DNA of 5,210 bases from JAOSJT01 sp035914695. GTDB taxonomy: Bacteria; Bacteroidota; Ignavibacteria; SZUA-365. The notes beneath the pieces were generated by a model. The model was not told where the DNA came from. It worked only from the letters and a program-made list of their open reading frames with translations, and searched no databases. The position numbers and the translations under genes were made by a program. Of this stretch, positions 1-5,210 are shown in pieces. Each line of letters opens with the position of its first letter. Positions within the stretch are counted from its first letter, which is position 1. The stretch covers positions 1-5,210 of the forward strand of contig JAMIQH010000042.1 in the NCBI GenBank assembly GCA_035914695.1. The letters are read 5' to 3'.

Positions 1-540
1 ACCGGACCGGATCACGCCGGTGCGCATTACGGACCGACCCGGCGGAAAATTCGCCCCGGCCATGTGCTGAATATCGACTTCGGCGTGAAAGTCGACGGCT
101 ATTGCTCCGATTTGCAACGGACCTGGTATATCCGGAAGAAGCATGAGAAGGATGCCCCCGCCGAGGTCAAGCGCGGTTTCGCGGTGATTCGCGACAGTAT
201 CCGTCTCGCGGCCGAAGCGCTCAAGCCCGGTGTCGTTTCCTGGAAGGTGGACGATGTTGCCCGCGCGTATATCACCGCGAACGGCTATCCGGAGTATCCG
301 CATGCGCTCGGGCATCAGGTGGGCCGCGCCGCGCACGACGGCGGCGTGGGTCTGTTGCCACGCTGGGAGCGTTACGGCCAGTTGCCGTTTGGAAAAATCG
401 AGGCGGGACAGGTGTTCACCATCGAACCGCGTCTGCCCATCGAGGGCTTCGGCGTGGCGACAGTGGAAGAAATCGTGTGGGTCACTGACAAAGGCGCGCA
501 ATTCCTCTCGCGGCCGCAGAAGGAGCTTATCGTCATTTGA
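1..540 (+). CDS. M24 family metallopeptidase (Xaa-Pro aminopeptidase/dipeptidase type), C-terminal part
   Basis: This is the C-terminal 179 residues of a pita-bread-fold metallopeptidase. The frame is open to the first base, so the start and any N-terminal creatinase-like domain lie outside the window. The five metal ligands expected for M24 enzymes are visible (numbering from the first visible codon): Asp26 in NIDFG, Asp37 in CSDLQRT, His105 in HALGHQVG, Glu142 in TIEPRL and Glu156 in ATVEEIVWV. The accessory histidines of the proline-peptidase branch also appear to be present (His101 and His112, the latter in AAHDGG). The protein therefore looks catalytically intact and should hydrolyse peptides with proline in the second position or X-Pro dipeptides, using two divalent metal ions, probably in the cytoplasm. 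Nothing visible separates aminopeptidase P from prolidase. The HQVGRAAHDGG stretch departs from the usual HWLGLDVHE type, so a divergent subgroup is possible. The family call is firm and the exact substrate is not. The next gene follows after about 100 bases. Confidence 0.9.
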   Translation, partial: TGPDHAGAHYGPTRRKIRPGHVLNIDFGVKVDGYCSDLQRTWYIRKKHEKDAPAEVKRGFAVIRDSIRLAAEALKPGVVSWKVDDVARAYITANGYPEYPHALGHQVGRAAHDGGVGLLPRWERYGQLPFGKIEAGQVFTIEPRLPIEGFGVATVEEIVWVTDKGAQFLSRPQKELIVI

Positions 541-644
541 TTCGACGGCTCGCGGCAATGCCTCGGGCTCTGTCGGCCACGTTTGCCGCTGAATCGCCGG
601 AGAGCGCCCGTGCATCACATGGTGGATACAAAAAGCGAGGCCTT

Positions 645-884
645 ATGCAAGCATTGACCATAGCCCGAAAACTTCTCCCGGTGTTTATCGGCACCGCGGC
701 GGGATACGCCTATTGGTACTTCATCGGTTGCCTCAACGGCACCTGCCCGATTACCAGCAATTGGTATACGAGCACCTTGTACGGTGCCATCGTCGGCGCC
801 ACCTGGCTCATCCCCGCGCGCAAGCCCAAGACGCCGCCCGAAGCGAAAGTCGCCCCCGAATCGAACGATAACGACAACGCGTAA
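645..884 (+). CDS. Small DUF6132-like membrane protein with a two-cysteine loop
   Basis: This is a 79-residue protein. A hydrophobic segment at about residues 10-28 is followed by a loop GCLNGTCPITSN (Cys29 and Cys34), then a second hydrophobic segment at about 41-57 and a charged, proline-rich tail ending in Asn/Asp repeats. Two membrane segments joined by a Cys-x4-Cys-Pro-Ile-x-Ser-Asn loop match what I recall of the DUF6132 family of short membrane proteins, whose function is unknown. The cysteine pair could bind a metal or be redox active, but this is inference. I chose the ATG at 645 because it has a GAGG Shine-Dalgarno-like sequence at 637-640 (4-base spacing, rather short) and places the first hydrophobic segment near the N-terminus. 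The frame stays open upstream to 537 but looks non-coding there. The stop lies only 18 bases before the FmdB-like gene, so the two are probably co-transcribed. Confidence 0.78.
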   Translation: MQALTIARKLLPVFIGTAAGYAYWYFIGCLNGTCPITSNWYTSTLYGAIVGATWLIPARKPKTPPEAKVAPESNDNDNA

Positions 885-902
885 TTTTGTACGGAGTGTT
901 CC

Positions 903-1151
903 ATGCCAATTTTCGAGTATCGCTGCAACGATTGCCAGTCCAGCTACGATATTCTGCACAAGGGTGCGGAGAATGTCGACATCATTGAATGTCCCTCATG
1001 CCATTCGCATAATTATGTGAAGAAATACTCCACCTTCTCCGCCGCGCCCAACGGCGCTTCGTCGTCCTTCGACGCGGGGTGCGCCTCGGGTTCCTGCGGT
1101 GTGCCGAGTTACTCCGGTGGCTGCGCCTCCGGAATGTGTGGCCTGGGCTGA
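903..1151 (+). CDS. FmdB-family zinc-ribbon protein with a cysteine-rich tail
   Basis: This is an 82-residue protein opening with MPIFEYRCNDC, the hallmark N-terminus of the FmdB/CxxC-CxxC-SSSS putative regulatory family. A single zinc ribbon is formed by Cys8-x2-Cys11 and Cys30-x2-Cys33. It is followed by a Ser/Gly/Ala-rich tail carrying two near-identical cysteine motifs, CASGSCG (60-66) and CASGMCG (74-80). The family is named after a protein encoded near formamidase that was proposed to be a regulator, but the molecular role of most members is unsettled and no DNA target can be inferred here. The length is normal for the family, and low-complexity Gly/Ser/Cys tails are common in it. A GGAG sequence at 893-896, 6 bases before the ATG, supports the start. 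The gene sits 18 bases after the DUF6132-like gene, so the two cysteine-containing small proteins probably share a transcript. A strong hairpin lies about 30 bases after the stop. Confidence 0.87.
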   Translation: MPIFEYRCNDCQSSYDILHKGAENVDIIECPSCHSHNYVKKYSTFSAAPNGASSSFDAGCASGSCGVPSYSGGCASGMCGLG

Positions 1152-1181
1152 CGCTCTACACTTTCCCCCGCCACGAACAGC

Positions 1182-1222
1182 GACGGCGTGCATGGTTGCT
1201 CCCATGCACGCCGTCTTCATTT
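1182..1222 (+). terminator. Perfect 14-bp hairpin between convergent genes, probable transcription terminator
   Basis: The arms at 1182-1195 and 1202-1215 are exact reverse complements (GACGGCGTGCATGG and its complement) around a 6-base loop, TTGCTC. On the plus strand the stem is followed by the partly T-rich TTCATTT, a weak but plausible terminator tail for the small-protein operon ending at 1151. On the minus strand the hairpin lies about 38 bases beyond the stop of the DUF6599-like gene but has no T-run after it. It could therefore act in both directions, best supported rightward. The position between two converging transcription units supports the call. Confidence 0.72.
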
Positions 1223-1253
1223 CCACCGGGCCACGCGCCCGCCGACGCACGGA

Positions 1254-2123
1254 CTACAGCGTTGCCAACAACTTCTTGAATTCGCTGCCACCGTCGACAA
1301 ACCACAGACGGAGTCCATCGATGCGACGCGCCGCGCGATTCGCGGCGGCATTCATCAACCAGTCCGCGGAGGGCTTGCCGGGTTTCACTGCCTTCGGCAC
1401 GGCAATGCCGGCGGCTTTGAGAAAGCTGTCCACATCACGCTGGGATTTGAACGTGACGAGACCGACATCGCTCGCCGATGCACCTTTGCCCACGCGCCAA
1501 TGATACAGATCGAAACGCGCGATGCCTTCGAACAGCTCGCTCCAATCAGACACGGCACTGGCCAACGCCAGCGGACCCTGCACAAAACGCACCTCGTCCT
1601 TGTGCTTGGCGAGGGCCCCGCTCACCACTTCCTTCGGAAGGCGGAAAGCCATGCCGCCAATGCGCTTGTGCAGCAGCGTGGCGACGGAACGAGCCGCGTT
1701 GCGCGTTTCGTCGCGCGAATCGAACAGCGTGATGTTCACCATCTGCTTGCCGCGCACAAACAGCAATTGATTGCCGGTCATGCTGCTCCATTCGATGCCG
1801 GGAATGCGCTGCTTGCCCGGCCGGCGCGACAGCGTCCACATGCCGAACGCCGCCTGCGGCTGCACCATTTCGTACACATCCACCATGAATTCGTGCTCGC
1901 CCTTGCTGCAGCGCTGTCCCACGACCTGGCGAAATCCGTACTCGAGGTACAACTCCGCACCGCCATTGATGTAGCCGTAGAGCTGGCGATCATTGTAGGT
2001 TTCGGCCTTGTCGATGGTCCAGCCGGGGAGATCGCGGGTGGTGAGAAGAATGTCCGGCGACTGCGCTCCGGCTATCACGGCGCAGAGAAATAGTGTGAGG
2101 GAGAAAACGACACGCGGGATCAT
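1254..2123 (-). CDS. Secreted DUF6599-like protein
   Basis: This is a 289-residue protein of unknown function. Residues 1-20 form a Sec signal peptide (basic start, long hydrophobic core, AGA before Gln21 as a likely signal peptidase I site). Cys14 does not fit a lipobox. The mature part contains LPGWTI near 32-37, YGYINGGAELYLEYGF at about 49-64 and a VDVYEM...AAFGMW stretch at about 82-96. These features resemble the DUF6599 family of exported proteins (recalled from family knowledge, not searched). The protein is expected in the periplasm or outside the cell. Two in-frame ATGs compete. The one whose A is at 2129 directly abuts the AAAGGA sequence (2130-2135), whereas the one at 2123 lies 6 bases from it and is preferred. 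That ribosome binding site sits immediately after the stop of the DUF362 gene, so translation is probably coupled to it. No catalytic motif is recognisable. Confidence 0.75.
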   Translation of the reverse strand: MIPRVVFSLTLFLCAVIAGAQSPDILLTTRDLPGWTIDKAETYNDRQLYGYINGGAELYLEYGFRQVVGQRCSKGEHEFMVDVYEMVQPQAAFGMWTLSRRPGKQRIPGIEWSSMTGNQLLFVRGKQMVNITLFDSRDETRNAARSVATLLHKRIGGMAFRLPKEVVSGALAKHKDEVRFVQGPLALASAVSDWSELFEGIARFDLYHWRVGKGASASDVGLVTFKSQRDVDSFLKAAGIAVPKAVKPGKPSADWLMNAAANRAARRIDGLRLWFVDGGSEFKKLLATL

Positions 2124-2129
2124 GGCCAT

Positions 2130-2135
2130 TCCTTT
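2130..2135 (-). promoter_or_regulatory. Ribosome binding site at the DUF362/DUF6599 junction
   Basis: On the minus strand, AAAGGA follows the TAG stop of the DUF362 gene (2136-2138) with no gap and precedes two in-frame ATGs, one at zero spacing and one at 6 bases. Normal spacing favours the second ATG (A at 2123) as the start of the DUF6599-like gene. Ribosomes ending the first gene would cover this site, which suggests translational coupling. Confidence 0.65.
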
Positions 2136-3302
2136 CTACAGCGCGACATCGACGCGGGTGATACGAGCGGGATCGGCCACGCCGAGGCCGTAGGATTCGG
2201 CCAAGGTGAGGAAGGCCGCGCCTCGCGGGGATTCCTTTTTCTGCACGCCCTCGGCGAGTCGTTTCGCCAGCACGATTTCATACCCCACGCGATCCACCGC
2301 CACGGCGTCGCTGCCGAGCAGCAGGCGCTTGTAGGGGACGATGAATTGCGCGTTCGCACCGGGACCGCCATCGTAGCAACCGATCATGCCATCGACGATG
2401 TTCAGCACGGTTTTATCACGCAGCGGCGGAAAGCACGGTACCTGTGCGCTGGTCTCGCCCCAGAGCTGCTTGTGCAGGCGCGCGGTGTTGGTCACCGCAC
2501 CGTAGGCGAGATTCTTCAGACACAGCGTGATCGAGTTGCCCGCATTCTTGAGAATGGGGATGTTGATGACTTTGGTGAGTTCCTTGGTGAGCAAGCTGGG
2601 GAAGTAGGAATGCTTGCCTTCGTTCACCATGTAGGGCAAGGTCTCCGCGTCGTAGGGTTCCTCGCAGTCCGCCCAGTAAAACCAATCCTTGTCGATGCGG
2701 TCGAGACTGTACAGCCGACCGTTCGCATCGACGAACGATCCTTGCGCATCCTTGCACTCCGTGCCGGTGATGTGTATGCCGGGGAAATTTTCGGTGGTGA
2801 AACCTACCTCGTGCAATTCGAATTCGCGCCGGTCCCAGATCACGATGCGATCGCGAGGAATGCCCGCCGCTTCGAGCTGTGCAATCACCGCGCGCACGAG
2901 GGCGAGACTGGTGCTGAGCAGCTTGCCGGCCACAGGATTCACCTTGAGGCCGATCATATCCTCGGCGGATACGAAGCGCAGCCACGCGTCCTTCAGCGAC
3001 GCGGCGCCCGTCAGTTCCAGCATGCCGCGCTCGAGCATCAATGCGGCGCGATCCTCGACCGGCGCTCCCTCGCGCACGCAGAGTTCGTCGGACACATTGG
3101 CCACGCGCCCTGGATAGAGGCCGGGCATGGATGTGGCGGTGCGGGGCATGGCCAGCGCGTCCGCGATGTTGGTGGCGGGGGGTGCGGGCTTGTCGTCCGG
3201 CCGTGTCTGTCCCAGGCCGATGGAGGGAAGCGTCATCGCCGCTCCGGAAAGCAGGGCCGCGTTTCTGATGAAATGTCTTCTGCTGGCGTCGTCTTGTTGC
3301 AT
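2136..3302 (-). CDS. Tat-exported DUF362 domain protein
   Basis: This is a 388-residue protein. The N-terminus carries a twin-arginine signal, SRRHFI at residues 7-12, then a hydrophobic stretch (15-31) ending GLG before Gln32. This predicts export in a folded state, usually a sign of a cofactor-containing or pre-assembled protein. The body matches the DUF362 family: IGLKVNP (117-123), an alternating hydrophobic segment leading to IVIWDRRE (153-160), INIPILKNAGNSITLCLKNL (246-265), IVDGMIGCYDGGPG (302-315) and LLLGSDAVAVDRVGYEI (327-343). Conserved candidates for function are Lys120, Asp157, Lys252, Lys263, Asp304, Asp332 and Asp337. Some relatives have a ferredoxin domain, but no CxxCxxCxxxC cluster is seen here. 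The reaction is unknown. The start at 3302 is chosen for its AAGGAG site 8 bases upstream and because it puts the Tat motif at the N-terminus. The frame is open further upstream to 3425 but lacks such signals. The gene is followed directly by the DUF6599-like gene. Confidence 0.86.
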   Translation of the reverse strand: MQQDDASRRHFIRNAALLSGAAMTLPSIGLGQTRPDDKPAPPATNIADALAMPRTATSMPGLYPGRVANVSDELCVREGAPVEDRAALMLERGMLELTGAASLKDAWLRFVSAEDMIGLKVNPVAGKLLSTSLALVRAVIAQLEAAGIPRDRIVIWDRREFELHEVGFTTENFPGIHITGTECKDAQGSFVDANGRLYSLDRIDKDWFYWADCEEPYDAETLPYMVNEGKHSYFPSLLTKELTKVINIPILKNAGNSITLCLKNLAYGAVTNTARLHKQLWGETSAQVPCFPPLRDKTVLNIVDGMIGCYDGGPGANAQFIVPYKRLLLGSDAVAVDRVGYEIVLAKRLAEGVQKKESPRGAAFLTLAESYGLGVADPARITRVDVAL

Positions 3303-3310
3303 ACGGAGAA

Positions 3311-3316
3311 CTCCTT
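3311..3316 (-). promoter_or_regulatory. Strong Shine-Dalgarno of the DUF362 gene
   Basis: AAGGAG on the minus strand lies 8 bases before the ATG at 3302. It fixes the start of the Tat-exported protein, 41 codons inside the longest open frame. Confidence 0.7.
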
Positions 3317-3330
3317 TATTTCGAGTTTCT

Positions 3331-3359
3331 ACTCTACGACGAAATACGCTCGGAAGCAA
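3331..3359 (-). promoter_or_regulatory. Possible sigma-70-type promoter for the DUF362-DUF6599 unit
   Basis: On the minus strand, TTGCTT (3354-3359) and TAGAGT (3331-3336) are separated by exactly 17 bases and match the -35 and -10 consensus at 3/6 and 4/6 positions. They sit in a locally AT-richer part of the 174-base gap upstream of the DUF362 gene and would give a leader of roughly 20 bases. The match is weak and the organism's promoter preferences are unknown. The gap itself, with no other gene in it, is the stronger reason to expect a promoter here. Confidence 0.27.
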
Positions 3360-3476
3360 TACCATCGGAGGGATGCACGCATTACAGTCCTTGCCGACGC
3401 GGCGCCACGGGTGACACAGCGGCACCGCCAGAGCGCCGTGTGGCCTCCGCCGTCTGGAAACCGATCCCTCGATCCT

Positions 3477-3872
3477 TTATTCGCTTGACGCCGCTCGTCG
3501 CTCCTGCCCGCGGACGATGATGTAGGCGATGAGGGCGACAAGGAAAAACACCAGCAGCATCCACGCAACGCTTTCCACCGTGCCGAGTATGGTGCGGTAC
3601 ACTTCCAGCACCCAGCGGTTTTCATCGAGGATCAACTGATGCTTGGGATCGCCGGGCTGTGGCAAATAGCGTTCTATTTCCCAGAGACGCACGCCGCCCG
3701 ACAAACCGACCACGATGATGGCGAATTTGAGGTAGCGATGCCAGGCGCCACTGATCTCGTCGCGAATAATGCGATCCATGATCTTGCGAATGGAACCGTC
3801 GAAAATGCGTGCCACCGCGGCCGCAACCAGCAGTGCGATGATGAAGGTGACAACCAGCAGACTGATGAACAT
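3477..3872 (-). CDS. Small membrane protein of unknown function, three predicted helices
   Basis: I do not recognise a family for this 131-residue protein. It has a hydrophobic N-terminal segment (about residues 2-22), an amphipathic charged stretch (23-45, IFDGSIRKIMDRIIRDEISG), a second membrane segment (about 46-63), a polar loop (64-97) rich in charged residues and containing RYLPQPGDPKH, and a third membrane segment (about 98-120). The short tail, RGQERRAASSE, contains three Arg. By the positive-inside rule the C-terminus is probably cytoplasmic and the loop between helices 2 and 3 outside, but this is tentative. I chose the ATG at 3872, which has AGAAAGGA (3880-3887) 7 bases upstream. 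The frame extends upstream to 3938 without such a site. The gene stands alone, with 146 bases to the glycosyltransferase stop before it and 174 bases to the DUF362 start after it. No clear terminator follows it. The coding call is firm because of the coherent membrane topology and the ribosome binding site. Confidence 0.72.
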   Translation of the reverse strand: MFISLLVVTFIIALLVAAAVARIFDGSIRKIMDRIIRDEISGAWHRYLKFAIIVVGLSGGVRLWEIERYLPQPGDPKHQLILDENRWVLEVYRTILGTVESVAWMLLVFFLVALIAYIIVRGQERRAASSE

Positions 3873-3965
3873 GCCGCGTTCCTTTCTCCGATATGTGATA
3901 TGGTCATGCTCTGAACAATGGCGGATCGATGCGCCCATCCCCCGCTAATCGCTACAGCTCCTGCA

Positions 3966-4033
3966 CGCGCGGCCACGGGTCTATCGCGCGGCCACGGGTC
4001 TATCGCGCGGCCACGGGTCTATCGCGCGGCCAC
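3966..4033. repeat. 19-bp tandem repeat, about 3.5 identical copies
   Basis: The unit GCGCGGCCACGGGTCTATC occurs at 3967-3985, 3986-4004 and 4005-4023 without a mismatch, followed by a partial copy at 4024-4033. The array overlaps the 3' end of the glycosyltransferase gene: read on the minus strand, the partial copy encodes Val-Ala-Ala-Arg with the next copy, and the TAG stop (4019-4021) lies inside the third unit. All further copies are therefore downstream of the stop and do not change the protein. Perfect identity suggests recent expansion by slippage or unequal exchange. The unit contains GGCC and CGCG palindromic cores but no extended inverted repeat. Confidence 0.93.
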
Positions 4034-5210
4034 CAATTCGTCGAGCAGGCCGGCAAGGCGTCTTGCGACCTCACGTCGCTCGAAGGGCGTGACGAGTTCG
4101 CGCCGCTGTTCAAGGCCGAGTCGACCGTCCTTCCACTGGAGGTAGTAATCGAGCACGATATCCGCAATGCCTTCCACGTCCTGTGAGCGCGCGCAGCGGC
4201 CCGAGCGCGTTTCCTCGATCACCCTCGTCACCGCACCTTCCGGGGCCAAGGTAATGATGGGTTTGCCCGAACCCATGTACTCGTACACCTTGCCCGGCAC
4301 GATTTCCTCATTGCCCTGGAAATCGTCCACCACCATGAGTAGGGCGTCGGATTGGAACAGATGTCGCACGCTGTCGGCATGCGGCATGTACTCGCGCAGC
4401 ACGATGCTGTCGCGAAGCAACGGATGCTCAAACATCGCCCGCACTTCGGCGCCGAAGCGCCCGATAAATTGCAGGCGGAGATCCTCTACCGGTACGCGTC
4501 CCGCTTCCACCAGCGAGGCAACAGCTGCGAGGAATACCTCGGGATTGCGCTTGCCGTACATCGACCCAGTGTAGGTGATGGTGAAATGCTCGCGGTCCAT
4601 CACTTCCACCGTCGGAAAATCCTTGCTGTCGAAACCGTTCGGCAAATGATGCACCTTGTCAGTGGGGATGTCCGGATACTTCGTGTGAAAATCCTTGAGT
4701 ATGCCTTCCCAGGCCACGTCCATGCGATCGCATTCGGCGAACACGGAGCGTTCCATATGCCTGTCGATGGCGGCGGGGAGGAACCAGCGCTTCGGAGTGG
4801 AGAGAAAACCGGTCCACGGATCGCGGAAGCCCGCAATCCACGGCAATCCGGTCTCACGTTTGAGACGCCGTGCGATCAGCGAACAGGTGTAGGGTGGCGA
4901 GGAGGAATACATGGCCTGGATGTCGTGCTCGCGAATCGCTTCCAATCCCTGCGCCACGGCCGGTTTCAGCCAGCCGATGCGCGCGTCGGGAATGAACAGT
5001 GTGGCGCGCACCAACTCGGCCAGCCATTCCTGGAACGATCGACGCTCGCCGGGTTTCGGTATGGTGTTCACATCCACCGGCGTGCCCTTTTTCTTGCCGG
5101 TGAATTTCCGGTACAAATCGTAGGGCTCGCGTATCGCCGTGCGGTACACGATGGCCTCGGAAGGAATGTCCTTGAGCAGCGATTCGTCGCGGGCCGGATA
5201 GTCCGCGTCC
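4019..5210 (-). CDS. Glycosyltransferase with GT4-like C-terminal domain, N-terminus outside the window
   Basis: The frame is open to the right edge, giving 396 visible residues of a GT-B-fold glycosyltransferase. The first visible part belongs to the N-terminal Rossmann domain: EPYDLYRKFTG (28-38), then AMYSSSPPYTCSLIARRL (99-116) and GLPWIAGFRDPWTG (121-134), typical of the acceptor-side domain in this group. The link HHLPNGFDSKDF (187-198) leads to the donor-sugar domain, starting FTITYTGSMYGKRNP (209-223), with LQFIGRFG (246-253) and the nucleotide-sugar motif EEIVPGKVYEYMGSGKPII (301-319), where Lys307, Glu310, Gly313 and Pro317 are the usual conserved positions. It probably transfers a sugar from a nucleotide donor onto a surface polysaccharide or lipid acceptor at the cytoplasmic membrane. 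Donor and acceptor cannot be told. A GTG at 5149 is internal, since homology-like sequence (DESLLKDIPSEAI) continues upstream. Its stop codon lies inside a 19-bp tandem repeat. Confidence 0.9.
   Translation of the reverse strand, partial: DADYPARDESLLKDIPSEAIVYRTAIREPYDLYRKFTGKKKGTPVDVNTIPKPGERRSFQEWLAELVRATLFIPDARIGWLKPAVAQGLEAIREHDIQAMYSSSPPYTCSLIARRLKRETGLPWIAGFRDPWTGFLSTPKRWFLPAAIDRHMERSVFAECDRMDVAWEGILKDFHTKYPDIPTDKVHHLPNGFDSKDFPTVEVMDREHFTITYTGSMYGKRNPEVFLAAVASLVEAGRVPVEDLRLQFIGRFGAEVRAMFEHPLLRDSIVLREYMPHADSVRHLFQSDALLMVVDDFQGNEEIVPGKVYEYMGSGKPIITLAPEGAVTRVIEETRSGRCARSQDVEGIADIVLDYYLQWKDGRLGLEQRRELVTPFERREVARRLAGLLDELVAAR

Noticed and set aside
552..589. Terminator after the M24 peptidase gene
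   Set aside because: GCGGCAA (552-558) and TTGCCGC (583-589) could pair, but the stem is only 7 bp, the loop is 24 bases and no T-run follows. It is too weak to call.
1188..2093. 301-codon plus-strand open frame
   Set aside because: It lies antisense to the DUF6599-like gene. Its His/Arg/Gln/Ala-rich product has no recognisable motif, whereas the minus strand has a signal peptide, a ribosome binding site and family-like motifs. It is a by-product of high GC content.
3303..3425. Upstream start extending the DUF362 protein by 41 residues
   Set aside because: The extension would bury the twin-arginine signal inside the protein and ignores the AAGGAG site 8 bases before the ATG at 3302.
2346..3488. 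380-codon plus-strand open frame
   Set aside because: It runs antisense to the DUF362 gene, is compositionally odd, and lacks a ribosome binding site and any domain. The minus-strand reading is clearly the real one.
3966..4033. CRISPR array
   Set aside because: The repeats are directly adjacent with no spacers, the unit is only 19 bp, and no cas gene is in the window. It is a simple tandem repeat.
5147..5149. GTG start codon for the glycosyltransferase
   Set aside because: The frame remains open to the window edge and the upstream residues read naturally as part of the N-terminal domain. The visible protein would otherwise lack the beginning of that domain.

Overview
This is a GC-rich, densely coding bacterial window with six recognisable protein genes. 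Three read rightward in the left quarter and four read leftward in the rest, counting one unrecognised membrane-protein gene. The exported proteins (one twin-arginine signal, one Sec signal) and the mix of DUF362, DUF6599-like and DUF6132-like families suggest a Gram-negative, possibly little-cultivated lineage. The GC content and families do not fix a phylum, so I leave the taxonomy open.

Left part, plus strand (1-1151): the C-terminal half of an M24 metallopeptidase of the Xaa-Pro aminopeptidase/dipeptidase type enters from outside the window. After about 100 bases come two closely spaced small genes: a 79-aa DUF6132-like membrane protein with a conserved two-cysteine loop, and an 82-aa FmdB-type zinc-ribbon protein with a duplicated cysteine-rich tail. 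A perfect 14-bp hairpin (1182-1215) lies between this block and the converging genes to its right and probably ends transcription.

Right part, minus strand (1254-5210), in transcription order: a glycosyltransferase with a GT4-like C-terminal domain (N-terminus outside the window); a 131-aa membrane protein of unknown function; a 388-aa DUF362 protein with a Tat signal; and a 289-aa secreted DUF6599-like protein. The last two genes are almost touching, with the ribosome binding site of the second immediately after the stop codon of the first. They are very probably one transcription unit that puts two proteins of unknown role outside the cytoplasm.

The most distinctive DNA structure is a 19-bp tandem repeat of about 3.5 identical copies at 3966-4033. 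It covers the last codons and stop codon of the glycosyltransferase gene, so the end of the coding sequence has been duplicated in tandem behind its own stop. I see no mobile element, CRISPR array, tRNA or rRNA, and no stretch over 300 bases without a gene. Nothing here is a convincing new multi-gene system. The coupled DUF362/DUF6599 pair and the repeat are the parts most worth following up.
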